Source: Bacteroidia bacterium (lineage in GTDB: Bacteria > Bacteroidota > Bacteroidia > Cytophagales > Flammeovirgaceae). Taken from it: a DNA stretch of 64,000 nt. This document shows, in pieces, positions 16,726-25,717 of the stretch. How positions within the stretch are numbered: position 1 is the first letter of the stretch; the number at the start of each line of letters is the position of its first letter. Under the pieces are notes generated by a model. It ran no database searches and was not told where the DNA came from. It worked only from the letters and a program-made list of their open reading frames with translations. Both the position numbers and the translations under genes were made by a program. The stretch lies in the NCBI GenBank assembly GCA_030425505.1, contig JAUIAB010000012.1:36082-100081 (forward strand). The letters are read 5' to 3'.

Positions 16726-18429
16726 TTAACCTTTATTATTATCTACTTCTACTTCTTCAAGAATACCATTCTCTATTTTCAACACTCTATTAAATCCATC
16801 TTTGAAGCAGAGTGCATTAGAAACTACTATTACTGTCCAGTCTCTTTCCACACTTAGCAGATGCTCTATAAAAGCATGTTTGTCATCACTTTCCCAAGCA
16901 TCCAAATGATCTTCTAGTAAGATTAATTTTGGACTCCCAGCAATGCATCTTGCTAAAACCAATCGCTGGAAAAAGTCGTCGGAGTATTGATCATTTTTGG
17001 GTATTATTAGTGTTTCATAGCTATTCTCAAGTTCTTCAATAACATTTTTTAACCCCACAATTTCTACTGATCTTACCACATCATTAAAGGTAATGTTTGA
17101 TCTCCCTAAAGCTACATTATCATATACTGTACCCTTAAAGATCCTTTCTCTTGATATAGTATCACCAATATTTTTTCTTAGCTCTACCAAATCAATATTT
17201 CGCAATGGAATATCGTTAAATGAAATATTCCCAGTAAAGTTTTCGTACATACCAGCCAAGCAATGTAAAAGAGCAGATTTACCCTCACAATCAGAGCCTT
17301 TAATTAATATTTTATCTCTAGTGTTAATTTTTATGGAAACATTATCCAATACTATTCTTTTTCTTTTTGGATGCCAATACGTAAAATTATTTATTTCGAT
17401 ATTGATTCCTTCCTGCTCAAAAACATCATTTGGCTTTTGTCCATTATCTCTCTCTAGAGGAATGTCTGTAACTCTTCCCAGTTTTTCAATAGATGTAAGT
17501 ACATCATAAATAGTTTCTGTACTCATCATTAGCTTATCAATTGAATTGAAAATTAGAATAATAATGATTTCTGCAGCTACAAACTGTCCTATATTCATCT
17601 GCTGCTCTATTACTAATATCCCTCCCAAGATTAATAAACCCGCAGTAATGGCAGCTTTAAAAACTACAACCTTTATATAGTGAGCCGCTAAAACACCAAA
17701 ATGTTGCTTTCTTGCTCCAACATACCCTGAAACTAGCTCATCCGTTTTCTTCATAGGAAGAGAAGAGTGCCCCGCCAGCTTAAAGGAATCCATGACCCTA
17801 GCCATTTCTTGTAACCAGTAAGCGATCTCATACTTATAAGTAGATTCCTTTAAGCTTGTTTTAAAACCTTTAGGAGCTGAGTAGCTAAATACTATAAACA
17901 AGATCACCATAAAAATCACACCAAACAAAATAAAGAAAGGGTGGTATATGGATAAAAGAATAAGACCAAATATCACTTGAAGTGAAGCTGCAGAAAAATC
18001 AATTAAAACTTTTGATAGCCCTTTTTGAATGGAAACCGTATCAAAAAAACGATTTACTAGTTCAGGAGCATATTTGTTTAAAATTTCTTCTTGCTTTAGT
18101 CTTGGTATCCTATATGCAAACTCAAAAGAAGACCTTACGAATATTTTTTGCTGTAACCGCTCAGAAGTAGTTAATTGTTTTACTTGAAAAATACCCGTAA
18201 TTATCACTCCAGCAATCACTATAGAAACAAGAACTATCCAAGAGGTTGATACCTGTCCACTTGTTATTAGTCCTATAATAGCTTGAATTCCTAAGGGCAG
18301 AGATAAGTTTATTAGCCCAATAAATAAGGCATAGATGTAAATATTTAGAATATCTTTCTTATCAACTTCTAATAAGTTAAAAAAACGTTTTATTGGATTC
18401 AGTTTCCCATTTTCTTTTTCCATTCCCAT
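16726..18429 (-). CDS. ABC exporter half-transporter with divergent nucleotide-binding domain
   Basis: A 567-residue fused permease/ATPase. About five to six membrane helices span residues 28-300; no C39 peptidase domain is present. The ATPase domain (about 340-560) keeps a Walker A (GSDCEGKS, 378-385), but the other motifs are altered: the Q-loop glutamine position is Ser (about 426), the signature is YSDDF (482-486) instead of LSGGQ, Walker B ends LLED (504-507) so Asp/Glu are swapped, and the H-loop histidine is Asn538. My recollection is that related Bacteroidota exporters also show LED-type Walker B, so this may be a family feature rather than decay. Substrate unknown. Confidence 0.82.
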   Translation of the reverse strand: MGMEKENGKLNPIKRFFNLLEVDKKDILNIYIYALFIGLINLSLPLGIQAIIGLITSGQVSTSWIVLVSIVIAGVIITGIFQVKQLTTSERLQQKIFVRSSFEFAYRIPRLKQEEILNKYAPELVNRFFDTVSIQKGLSKVLIDFSAASLQVIFGLILLSIYHPFFILFGVIFMVILFIVFSYSAPKGFKTSLKESTYKYEIAYWLQEMARVMDSFKLAGHSSLPMKKTDELVSGYVGARKQHFGVLAAHYIKVVVFKAAITAGLLILGGILVIEQQMNIGQFVAAEIIIILIFNSIDKLMMSTETIYDVLTSIEKLGRVTDIPLERDNGQKPNDVFEQEGINIEINNFTYWHPKRKRIVLDNVSIKINTRDKILIKGSDCEGKSALLHCLAGMYENFTGNISFNDIPLRNIDLVELRKNIGDTISRERIFKGTVYDNVALGRSNITFNDVVRSVEIVGLKNVIEELENSYETLIIPKNDQYSDDFFQRLVLARCIAGSPKLILLEDHLDAWESDDKHAFIEHLLSVERDWTVIVVSNALCFKDGFNRVLKIENGILEEVEVDNNKG

Positions 18430-18440
18430 ATTTTTTAGCT

Positions 18441-19112
18441 TTATTTAGTAGTTGACAAAACAAGGTTAACTAAAAAGTCTTTTAATTTTTCTTGACCACC
18501 AACATCTGTCATTGATGGTAGGTGCTCTGAAAAATATTTTTGAATTAAAATTCCTTCCAGCACTAAAGATGCCAATGATTTAGGAAAAGAATAACTGCTA
18601 TTAAAATCACTTATTATTTGACTTAAACGTGAGCATAATCTATGATAACCTGAAAATAAACCTTCTCGGTCATTATGATCTACTTCCTTCGTAAGATAAG
18701 CTTTTGATGATTCTGAAATTACAATCTTTTTAAGAGCTACTGCATCAAGATCTAAAGGAAAAAACTCTGTTTGAGTAGTGTCTGCTAAAACTTCAAGTGC
18801 TACTTTCAATTTTTCTTTGGATGAAGTTATATTATTTGTAGCAAATACTAGTCTATACTCAAGCCAACCCCAATAGACTGCTATCAAATAAAGGAGTAAT
18901 CGATGTTTATTTTCAAAGTAGCGATAAATTGAACTTTCCGTAGTATTTAAAGTCTCTGCCAGCTTTTTGAAAGTAAATTTTTCTAAACCTAGATCATCTA
19001 TAAGCTTTATACTTTCTTTAACTATTCTCTTTCCCAAATCAGATCCTTCTGGATCTTTTAGATATATTTTTTCACTTACTTTTATTTTTATTCTGGAAAT
19101 CAGATCTTCCAT
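18441..19112 (-). CDS. TetR-family transcriptional regulator
   Basis: A 223-residue regulator with an N-terminal helix-turn-helix (about residues 27-72, IVKESIKLIDDLGLEKFTFKK, then TTESSIYRYFENKHRLL) and a helical ligand-binding C-terminal domain. It is the first gene of the export operon (11 bp before the ABC gene), so it very likely controls that operon and itself. A perfect 22-bp inverted repeat between 19139 and 19198 starts 27 bp upstream of its ATG and is the obvious operator candidate. The inducer is unknown. Confidence 0.9.
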   Translation of the reverse strand: MEDLISRIKIKVSEKIYLKDPEGSDLGKRIVKESIKLIDDLGLEKFTFKKLAETLNTTESSIYRYFENKHRLLLYLIAVYWGWLEYRLVFATNNITSSKEKLKVALEVLADTTQTEFFPLDLDAVALKKIVISESSKAYLTKEVDHNDREGLFSGYHRLCSRLSQIISDFNSSYSFPKSLASLVLEGILIQKYFSEHLPSMTDVGGQEKLKDFLVNLVLSTTK

Positions 19113-19138
19113 AAAAAGTTACTTTAACACATAAAACA

Positions 19139-19198
19139 ACTTTCAGTATAAAAAGTTTTAATTTTATAAAAAAAAGTAAAACTTTTTATACTGAAAGT
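19139..19198. promoter_or_regulatory. perfect 22-bp inverted repeat in front of tetR (operator candidate)
   Basis: The left arm at 19139-19160 (actttcagtataaaaagtt and three more bases) is the exact reverse complement of the right arm at 19177-19198, with 16 bp between them. Arms this long are unusual for a single TetR site (usually 14-20 bp in total), so each arm might hold a half- or whole site, giving a looped or double operator. A hairpin in the transcript is an alternative. It lies between tetR and the divergent rnr gene, closer to tetR. Confidence 0.65.
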
Positions 19199-19276
19199 AT
19201 TACTACTATATAAAATTTAGTATTAAACCCGCTGTTTTTATGAATTAACAAATAACAATACTATCTTAACTGCTGA

Positions 19277-19325
19277 GCAGAGCCGTAAAATCAAGCTTAA
19301 GCAAACTAATTTATTTCGGCTTTGC
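19277..19325 (+). promoter_or_regulatory. stem-loop in the rnr leader
   Basis: gcagagccg (19277-19285) can pair with cggctttgc (19317-19325) over 9 bp with one G-T wobble, enclosing a 31-nt loop. It ends 26 bp before the rnr start codon. It is GC-rich compared with its surroundings. It could be a leader structure that modulates RNase R translation or simply an old terminator; there is no T-tract after it, so a terminator is less likely. Confidence 0.35.
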
Positions 19326-19351
19326 GTTGTAATAACTAATAAATAACAAAC

Positions 19352-21469
19352 ATGTCAAAAAAGAAGGGGAAAACGGACTCTGAGAGGTTAAAGGAAAAAA
19401 TTCGACACATACTTAATAAAAACCCACTAAACCCAATCAGCTATAAGCTATTATCCCGAGCAATTAACGCAAAAAGCCCAGAGAAAAAGGCAGCTTTTAA
19501 AAGTGCTTTGAGGCAACTTATTGATAAAGGAAGTGTAATAGAAGTAAGAAAGAATTTCTATCAAATTGCTCAAAAAACAGACTATCTAGAAGGTATCGTA
19601 GATTTTGTTAATCCAAAATTTGCGTACATCATTGTTGAGGGTCAAGAAGAAGATATTTGGGTTCATGCTTCTAATTTGCAAAAAGCTCTTCACGAAGATA
19701 AAGTCAAAGTAGAGCTACTGCTTTATAAAAACAGGTATCCAGAAGGTAGAGTTGTAGAAGTTTTAGAAAGAAAACGCACAGAATTTATTGGTACTGTTGA
19801 AACTGGGGAAAATTTTGCATTTGTAAATACAAATGGTAAGAAAATGCACTACGATATCTTCGTCAACAACTCTGATTTGAATGGAGCAAAAGATGAAGAC
19901 AAGGTAGTAGTAGAAATAACTAGTTGGAGAAAAAATGAAAAAAACCCAACTGGGAGGATTAAAAAAATTCTAGGGAAAGCTGGTAAAAATGATACTGAAA
20001 TTCATTCTATTATGTTTGAGTTTGGTCTTCCATTTGAGTTTCCATCTGCTGTTAATAAAGCATCAGATAGAGTTATCGAAAAAATTGAAGCGGCTGAAAT
20101 TGGCAAAAGAAGAGACTTTAGAGACATCACAACTTTTACTATTGATCCTTTAACAGCTAAAGATTTTGACGACGCCTTATCTATTCAAAAGGTTGGAGAT
20201 AAGTTATGGGAAGTTGGTGTTCATATAGCTGATGTCTCCCACTATGTAACGGAAGACTCTGCTTTAGATAAAGAAGCGTCAGAAAGAGCTACATCTGTCT
20301 ATCTTGTAGATAGGACTATTCCCATGTTACCAGAAAAGATATCTAATGGCGTTTGTTCTCTTAATCCTCATGAAGACAAACTTACTTTTTCAGCTGTTTT
20401 TACACTGGACGAAAATGGTATAATAAAGAAAGAGTGGTTTGGTAAAACAATAATACACTCTGACAGGAGGTTTACCTATGAAGAAGCTCAAGAGCGAATT
20501 GAAGCAAAAACTGGAGATTTTTCTGAAGAGATTATTTTACTTAATTCTATTGCTAAGAAGCTCCAAAAGAAAAGATTTTCTGAAGGCGCAATCTCTTTTG
20601 AATCTGTTGAGTTTTCATTTGTTCTTGATGAGCAAGGAAATCCTTTAGAAGTTATACCAAAGGTTAGAAAAGATGCTCACAAACTAATTGAAGAGTTTAT
20701 GCTTTTGGCTAATAAAAGAGTTGCAGAGTTCATAGCAAAGAAAAAAACGGAGAGTAATCAACCCACAATGATTTATAGGGTACACGAAAACCCCGATCAG
20801 GAGAGGATACAACAGCTAGCCCTATTTATAAAACGATTCGGGTATTCATTCAACCCTTTCGCTTCTAATATTGCGGATGAGTTTAATAAGCTATCTGTAG
20901 AGCTTGAAGGAACTCCTTTCCAAAATATCATTGAAATGCAAGCCATACGATCTATGGCTAAAGCCATATATACTACTGAAAACTTAGGACATTTTGGCTT
21001 AGGCTTTGATTACTATACTCACTTTACTTCTCCGATCAGAAGATATCCCGATTTATTAGTACATAGAATACTTCATCGGTATCTACAAGAAAAAACTTTC
21101 TATTCCAAAGAAGAAATGGAGCACTCTTGTAAACACTCTTCATCGAGAGAAAAAGTAGCTGTTGAGGCTGAAAGGGCTTCCATCAAATACAAACAAGCAG
21201 AGTTCATGCAAAAGTATATTGGTGAAGAAATGGAGGGTATAGTTTCTGGAGTAACTAACTGGGGACTTTATGTAGAGTTGACAGAAACCAAATGCGAAGG
21301 GATGGTAAGGGTAAATACCATATCTGATGATTACTACTATTATGACGAAGAGAACTTAAGAATAGTGGGGAAAAAGTATAAGAAAACCTATTCTATGGGC
21401 GATAAAGTAAACATCTGTGTTTTAGATACCAACCTAGATAAAAGAACTATAGATTTTGAGCTAATCTAG
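19352..21469 (+). CDS. rnr: ribonuclease R
   Basis: A 3'-5' exoribonuclease that degrades structured RNA. At 705 residues it has the expected order: N-terminal winged-helix-like region (1-70), cold-shock RNA-binding domains (about 75-210), the RNB catalytic domain with TIDPLTAKDFDDALS (about 264-278, the Asp residues that bind magnesium) and HFTSPIRRYPDLLVHR, and a C-terminal S1 domain (about 625-700, GIVSGVTNWGLYVEL). No defects are visible. It is transcribed alone, divergently from tetR, and ends before a bidirectional terminator. Confidence 0.95.
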   Translation: MSKKKGKTDSERLKEKIRHILNKNPLNPISYKLLSRAINAKSPEKKAAFKSALRQLIDKGSVIEVRKNFYQIAQKTDYLEGIVDFVNPKFAYIIVEGQEEDIWVHASNLQKALHEDKVKVELLLYKNRYPEGRVVEVLERKRTEFIGTVETGENFAFVNTNGKKMHYDIFVNNSDLNGAKDEDKVVVEITSWRKNEKNPTGRIKKILGKAGKNDTEIHSIMFEFGLPFEFPSAVNKASDRVIEKIEAAEIGKRRDFRDITTFTIDPLTAKDFDDALSIQKVGDKLWEVGVHIADVSHYVTEDSALDKEASERATSVYLVDRTIPMLPEKISNGVCSLNPHEDKLTFSAVFTLDENGIIKKEWFGKTIIHSDRRFTYEEAQERIEAKTGDFSEEIILLNSIAKKLQKKRFSEGAISFESVEFSFVLDEQGNPLEVIPKVRKDAHKLIEEFMLLANKRVAEFIAKKKTESNQPTMIYRVHENPDQERIQQLALFIKRFGYSFNPFASNIADEFNKLSVELEGTPFQNIIEMQAIRSMAKAIYTTENLGHFGLGFDYYTHFTSPIRRYPDLLVHRILHRYLQEKTFYSKEEMEHSCKHSSSREKVAVEAERASIKYKQAEFMQKYIGEEMEGIVSGVTNWGLYVELTETKCEGMVRVNTISDDYYYYDEENLRIVGKKYKKTYSMGDKVNICVLDTNLDKRTIDFELI

Positions 21470-21487
21470 CAAAGAAAGAGTATAAAT

Positions 21488-21518
21488 AAACCCAAGAAAT
21501 TTGCATTTTCCTGGGTTT
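21488..21518. terminator. bidirectional terminator between rnr and rpmE2
   Basis: aaacccaagaaa and ttttcctgggttt form a 12-bp stem with one mismatch and a short loop. A-rich and T-rich flanks on both sides make it usable for both convergent genes (rnr from the left, rpmE2 from the right). Confidence 0.7.
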
Positions 21519-21524
21519 TGAAAA

Positions 21525-21767
21525 TTACTTTTTGTATTTCTTGTTAAACTTCTCGACTCTACCTGCTTTACTAGCAAATGTATTTTTACCTGTATAAAAA
21601 GGATGAGAAGCAGAACTAATTTCTACTTTTACTAAAGGGTATGTCTTACCATCTTCCCACTCTATTGTTTCTTGAGTGTTTAAAGTAGATTTATTAATGA
21701 ATTTGTATCCACTAGTGATATCTAAAAAAACTACGTCTTTATATTCTGGATGTATTTCCTTTTTCAT
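21525..21767 (-). CDS. rpmE2: 50S ribosomal protein L31 type B
   Basis: An 80-residue ribosomal protein. It starts [20 protein letters not shown] and has the type B segment [14 protein letters not shown] and a lysine-rich end. The zinc-binding cysteines (CxxC) of type A L31 are absent, which makes it the zinc-independent paralogue. Many Bacteroidota carry only this form, so no zinc-starvation role should be assumed. It is encoded alone. Confidence 0.95.
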   Translation of the reverse strand: MKKEIHPEYKDVVFLDITSGYKFINKSTLNTQETIEWEDGKTYPLVKVEISSASHPFYTGKNTFASKAGRVEKFNKKYKK

Positions 21768-21834
21768 TAGAAAAAATTTTTGGATTGCAAATTTACGAGT
21801 CCTATTTGCTATTTACAAATGGATATAAAAAAAT

Positions 21835-22518
21835 CTAATCCTTCTGATATTTTTCTTTCAGCTTAGACTCAAAAAGCTCCTCTACCTTTTCCACTTTTTT
21901 CCTAGAGACTGATTGTATATATGGGTTTTGAGGATTGTTTTCATAGTAATCTTGATGGTACTGTTCTGCAGGGTAAAACTTTTCAAATTTTTCTACTAGG
22001 GTTACTATCTCTGTATCAAATTTACCATTCGATTTTACTTCATTAACAAACTCTTCAACTTCATGCTTTTGCTGGTCATCGTGATAAAAAACGGCTGATC
22101 TGTACTGCTTTCCAACATCTGGACCTTGTCTATTCAGTTGTGTTGGATCATGAGCTGAGAAGAAAACCTCTAGAAGCTCTTTGTAGCTCACAGTGCCTTT
22201 ATGAAAATAGACCTGAACCGCTTCTGCATGACCAGAGTTTCCTGAGCTTACCTCCTCGTAGGTAGGGTTGGAAGAGTCTCCCCCTGAGTAACCCGAAATA
22301 GCATATTCAACGCCCTCAATCCTTTCAAAAACAGCTTCAATACACCAAAAACATCCCCCTGCAAAAGTAGCTACACTTAGGTTTTTCTCTTTAATTTCCT
22401 CTCCTGTAGGAAGTTTTGCCTTTTTGTTTTTATTTTCCTGAGGAAGGTCGCATGAAATATTTAACATGATTAATATTGCTAATAAAAAATTTAATTTGCT
22501 ATGACTAAAGTTTAACAT
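21835..22518 (-). CDS. msrA: peptide-methionine (S)-S-oxide reductase, predicted lipoprotein
   Basis: MsrA repairs oxidised methionine in proteins. The catalytic Cys56 is in GGCFWC (54-59), and the usual GYSGG and Y.EV/SG.SGHAEAV segments follow (NPTYEEVSSGNSGHAEAVQV). At the N-terminus a hydrophobic stretch ends in a lipobox (LNISC, lipid-modified Cys23), so the enzyme should be exported and anchored rather than cytosolic. A fused MsrB domain is not present. The C-terminal tail is Lys/Glu-rich, as in related proteins. Acts with an unknown periplasmic reductant. Confidence 0.93.
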   Translation of the reverse strand: MLNFSHSKLNFLLAILIMLNISCDLPQENKNKKAKLPTGEEIKEKNLSVATFAGGCFWCIEAVFERIEGVEYAISGYSGGDSSNPTYEEVSSGNSGHAEAVQVYFHKGTVSYKELLEVFFSAHDPTQLNRQGPDVGKQYRSAVFYHDDQQKHEVEEFVNEVKSNGKFDTEIVTLVEKFEKFYPAEQYHQDYYENNPQNPYIQSVSRKKVEKVEELFESKLKEKYQKD

Positions 22519-22594
22519 GTTTTATAGAAGATGAGTTTAAACAATTACAATCTAAATATACAAGAGATTTTAATCATTTTTAGTTTAAGTAAAC

Positions 22595-23413
22595 ATGGCT
22601 AACCTACCCATTGGTGTAATAGATTCTGGATATGGAGGATTGTCTGTCTTGAATATGATAAGACAGAAGCTTCCATCAGAGAGCATAATTTATTATGGCG
22701 ATAATGCTTTTTGTCCTTATGGCATCAAAGATGACTCTTTTTTAAAAGATAGAATTTTAAAAATTGCAGAGTTTGTTATCGAAAAAGAAAAATGCAAAAC
22801 CCTTGTGATTGCGTGCAATACTGCAACTGCACTTATGGTTGAAACATTACGATCTAAATACACCCTACCCATTTTTGGTTTAGAACCAGGCATAAAACCT
22901 GCAGCAAACAACTCTAAAACTGGAGTAATTGGAGCACTTGCTACTGAAAAAACATTTAAAGGTCACTTGTTTAACAATACTTCCAGTATACATGGAAAAA
23001 ATGTTAAGATCTTGATTGACATTGCTCACGACCTTGTAGAACTAGTTGAAAACCATTTATTAAATAAAGAAATGGTTTTTAAGAGGCTTAAAAAGAGGCT
23101 TGATAAAATGAAAGAAAAGAAGATGGATCATCTAGTACTTGGTTGTACCCATTTCAATTTCTTAAAAGAAGACTTGCAAAATATTTTAGGAAGCTCTATC
23201 ACTATTTATGATTCTTCAGAAGCTTTTGTAGATCATCTTCATAAAGCTTTAAGTAGTAATAACCTGCTTAGAGAAATAAGTGTCACTAATCCAGAAATAA
23301 AGATCTTCACTAGCGGAGACACAAAATCTATGGAACGTTTTATTTCATCTTTTGTAATAAATGTAAATACTTATTCCATTTTTTCTGAGAGCTTGATTGC
23401 AAGTAAAGTGTAG
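22595..23413 (+). CDS. murI: glutamate racemase
   Basis: Makes D-glutamate for peptidoglycan. The 272-residue protein has IGVIDSGYGGLSVL at the N-terminus (Asp10, Ser11) and both catalytic cysteines: Cys74 in ACNTAT and Cys184 in GCTHFN. The last 43 bp overlap the end of the convergent SpoIIE-phosphatase gene (23371-23413). Both frames are clearly coding up to their stops, so the overlap is real. Confidence 0.95.
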   Translation: MANLPIGVIDSGYGGLSVLNMIRQKLPSESIIYYGDNAFCPYGIKDDSFLKDRILKIAEFVIEKEKCKTLVIACNTATALMVETLRSKYTLPIFGLEPGIKPAANNSKTGVIGALATEKTFKGHLFNNTSSIHGKNVKILIDIAHDLVELVENHLLNKEMVFKRLKKRLDKMKEKKMDHLVLGCTHFNFLKEDLQNILGSSITIYDSSEAFVDHLHKALSSNNLLREISVTNPEIKIFTSGDTKSMERFISSFVINVNTYSIFSESLIASKV

Positions 23414-25491
23414 TCATCCCAGGTGTTATGGTTTTTTGCGTAAGCAAATACTTCTTTTAGTATCTCATCTGTTATCTCGGTAGCATTTCTATCTGAGTAT
23501 CTCAAAAATGCTTCTTTCAAATTCTCCAAGCCATAGCGCGCTTTTACCCCTTTCTTTTTAGCTTCGGTAATTCCATCGGTATAGAGCAAAATGCTATCTC
23601 CAGGATTATACTTAAACTTAATTTCATCAATATGCTCCTCGAACTTCTTATTTCTTAGTATACCCAAGCTAATTCCATCTCCATCATGCATTCTCAAAAC
23701 CTTCTCTTTAGAATCGTAAAAAATACCTGGAAGATGCCCTGCCCTAGCATAGGTTATTTCTCTTTTTTTGGGATTGATGAGATAATAAGAAGCAGTGACG
23801 AAAATGTTTTTTTCTAAACATTCACTTATTGCCAGATTTGCCTGTACTAAAAATGCTTTAGGCGATAAGTTATTAGAATGTACAATCCCTCTAAAAACAC
23901 CTTTCAATTGAGCCAAATAAAAAGCTGCTGAAAGACCATGCCCAGCCACATCTGCTAGCATTATCGCATAGCTACCATCATCTCTTTTGTAGTAGTCATA
24001 AAAATCACCACCTACCTCTGACGCTGGCTCCGATGCCGCACTCACCTGAATCCCATTGGTGAACTCATGCTTTCGGGGAAGTAATCTATCGTGTATGTTT
24101 TTAGCAATTTGAATTTCATTTTTAAGTCGCTCATTCTCTACAGCTTTTGAAAGTAGTTTAAAGTTTTGAAGTGCCATACCAGCCTGTGAAATATAGGTAT
24201 TGACAGCGGATACCATCAAGCCACTAAATGAATTATGTAGCCTCTTCAAAAGAACTAAGTGTCCAATAACATCTTTTCCTACAGTAACAGGAGCAACTGC
24301 TACAGCATTAAACTTATAAGCGGAAGGCCTTGAGAAATAATCCATGAAATTATACCGCTTAATCTCCGATGTATCAAAGTTGAGCTTTGGACTCCACTTA
24401 TCAATAGAACCTCTAGAGATATTTTTATTTAGTAAAACTCTGTCTTTTTTAACCTCTAGCCAAGCCGCATCTGCCTTTGTTACATCAATGGTATTATCCA
24501 ATAGTATCTGGTAAACCTCTCGTTTATTTTTTCCCTCAATAAGTGAATCTGTCAGCCTTTCAAAAATTGCTATTTCTTTAAACTTCTTTTCGAACTCAGA
24601 AGAAGTAGGAAGGTTAAATAGGGTTACTAAAAAAGATACTAAAGCATAGATTATTACAAAACTTACCAAAACAGATGAGAATACACTTTTCGAGATTTCA
24701 TCTACTACCAGTGGATCATGAGAAAAATAAGAAGTTATGCTAGCAAAAAAATATGCCAGACAAAAGAATATTACTAATAACTGAAAGATTGCTACTAGCT
24801 TTTGATTAAAATTAAAAGTAGTAATCCATTTCACATTTAAAGAAAGTGGTATTACTACTATCATTAATACTATATAGGGGATATTAAAAAAGATGTCAAT
24901 TACCCCTATTCTAACAAAATGACTTATCAGTGCTACAAAGAGGGAGATCTCAAAAAATCCCCATAGGTAATGTATCCAAATTTTCTTTTCGTGTAAGATC
25001 ATTATGCGCCAGGCACTAAAAGCTCTTAGTAAAAACAAAGAAAATAATCCAAATTCTATGTAAAAGAAAAAGGTATGAACAAGTGTATCGTCCAGAAGGA
25101 TTTGCTCATCCATCAGCATTACCGTTACAGTTAGTAATCCTGAGAAAAATGTTGTCACTAAGGCAGAAATAAAAACCCTCCACAAAAGAATTTTGTAATC
25201 AAGCTCGTATTTTTTGGCCCAAGCTCTGGAATTAATATAAAGTGTAACTAGAAATACGTTTAGTGAAAGTCCTTTCAGAAAAAAAGAAAATGAAGGGTTA
25301 ATAAAAACCACATCGATATGTTGTTGCTCAAGCAGTCCTAAAAAAAACAAAAAAGACCAGCTCAATGCAGCTAGATATGGCGCGCTTTTACCAATATATT
25401 TAGAAAAATTAATTTGCATTAACTTAGAATTACCTGTCCAGTAAATTCTTCCAACAGCTTGTATTTCAGTTATTTCTTGCAAGTTAATCAA
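23371..25491 (-). CDS. membrane-bound SpoIIE/PP2C-type serine phosphatase with GAF-like domain
   Basis: A 706-residue protein. About eight hydrophobic helices occupy the first 300 residues, then a GAF-like sensor region (about 315-450), a short helical linker (NEIQIAKNIHDRLLPRKHEF) and a PP2C/SpoIIE phosphatase domain (about 475-700) with metal-binding acidic motifs GGDFYDYY, LADVAGHGLSAAF and LLYTDGITEA. Such enzymes typically dephosphorylate small regulatory phosphoproteins in partner-switch systems. The SiaC protein encoded at 9.0 kb is a plausible but unproven substrate; SiaA, its known antagonist in Pseudomonas, is also a membrane-bound PP2C protein. A later Met (25416) could be the true start. 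Confidence 0.9.
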   Translation of the reverse strand: MINLQEITEIQAVGRIYWTGNSKLMQINFSKYIGKSAPYLAALSWSFLFFLGLLEQQHIDVVFINPSFSFFLKGLSLNVFLVTLYINSRAWAKKYELDYKILLWRVFISALVTTFFSGLLTVTVMLMDEQILLDDTLVHTFFFYIEFGLFSLFLLRAFSAWRIMILHEKKIWIHYLWGFFEISLFVALISHFVRIGVIDIFFNIPYIVLMIVVIPLSLNVKWITTFNFNQKLVAIFQLLVIFFCLAYFFASITSYFSHDPLVVDEISKSVFSSVLVSFVIIYALVSFLVTLFNLPTSSEFEKKFKEIAIFERLTDSLIEGKNKREVYQILLDNTIDVTKADAAWLEVKKDRVLLNKNISRGSIDKWSPKLNFDTSEIKRYNFMDYFSRPSAYKFNAVAVAPVTVGKDVIGHLVLLKRLHNSFSGLMVSAVNTYISQAGMALQNFKLLSKAVENERLKNEIQIAKNIHDRLLPRKHEFTNGIQVSAASEPASEVGGDFYDYYKRDDGSYAIMLADVAGHGLSAAFYLAQLKGVFRGIVHSNNLSPKAFLVQANLAISECLEKNIFVTASYYLINPKKREITYARAGHLPGIFYDSKEKVLRMHDGDGISLGILRNKKFEEHIDEIKFKYNPGDSILLYTDGITEAKKKGVKARYGLENLKEAFLRYSDRNATEITDEILKEVFAYAKNHNTWDDYTLLAIKLSEKME

Positions 25492-25717
25492 GTTTTTTTA
25501 TGTAAAGTAGATTAAAGTGTTAACATTTTTTTCTCAAACAAGACAATAACCTTTTTGATGTAATGCCGATATACTTTTAAGACAATTATTCTTTAAGAAC
25601 TGCCGTTAAAAATGTTAATCCTAGCTTTTTTTCGAATATATTAATGCAAGATTTGCGTATAAAAAATGCATTTTCGTAGCTTTATTATTTAAGAAATATC
25701 GTTATTCCTACTAAACC

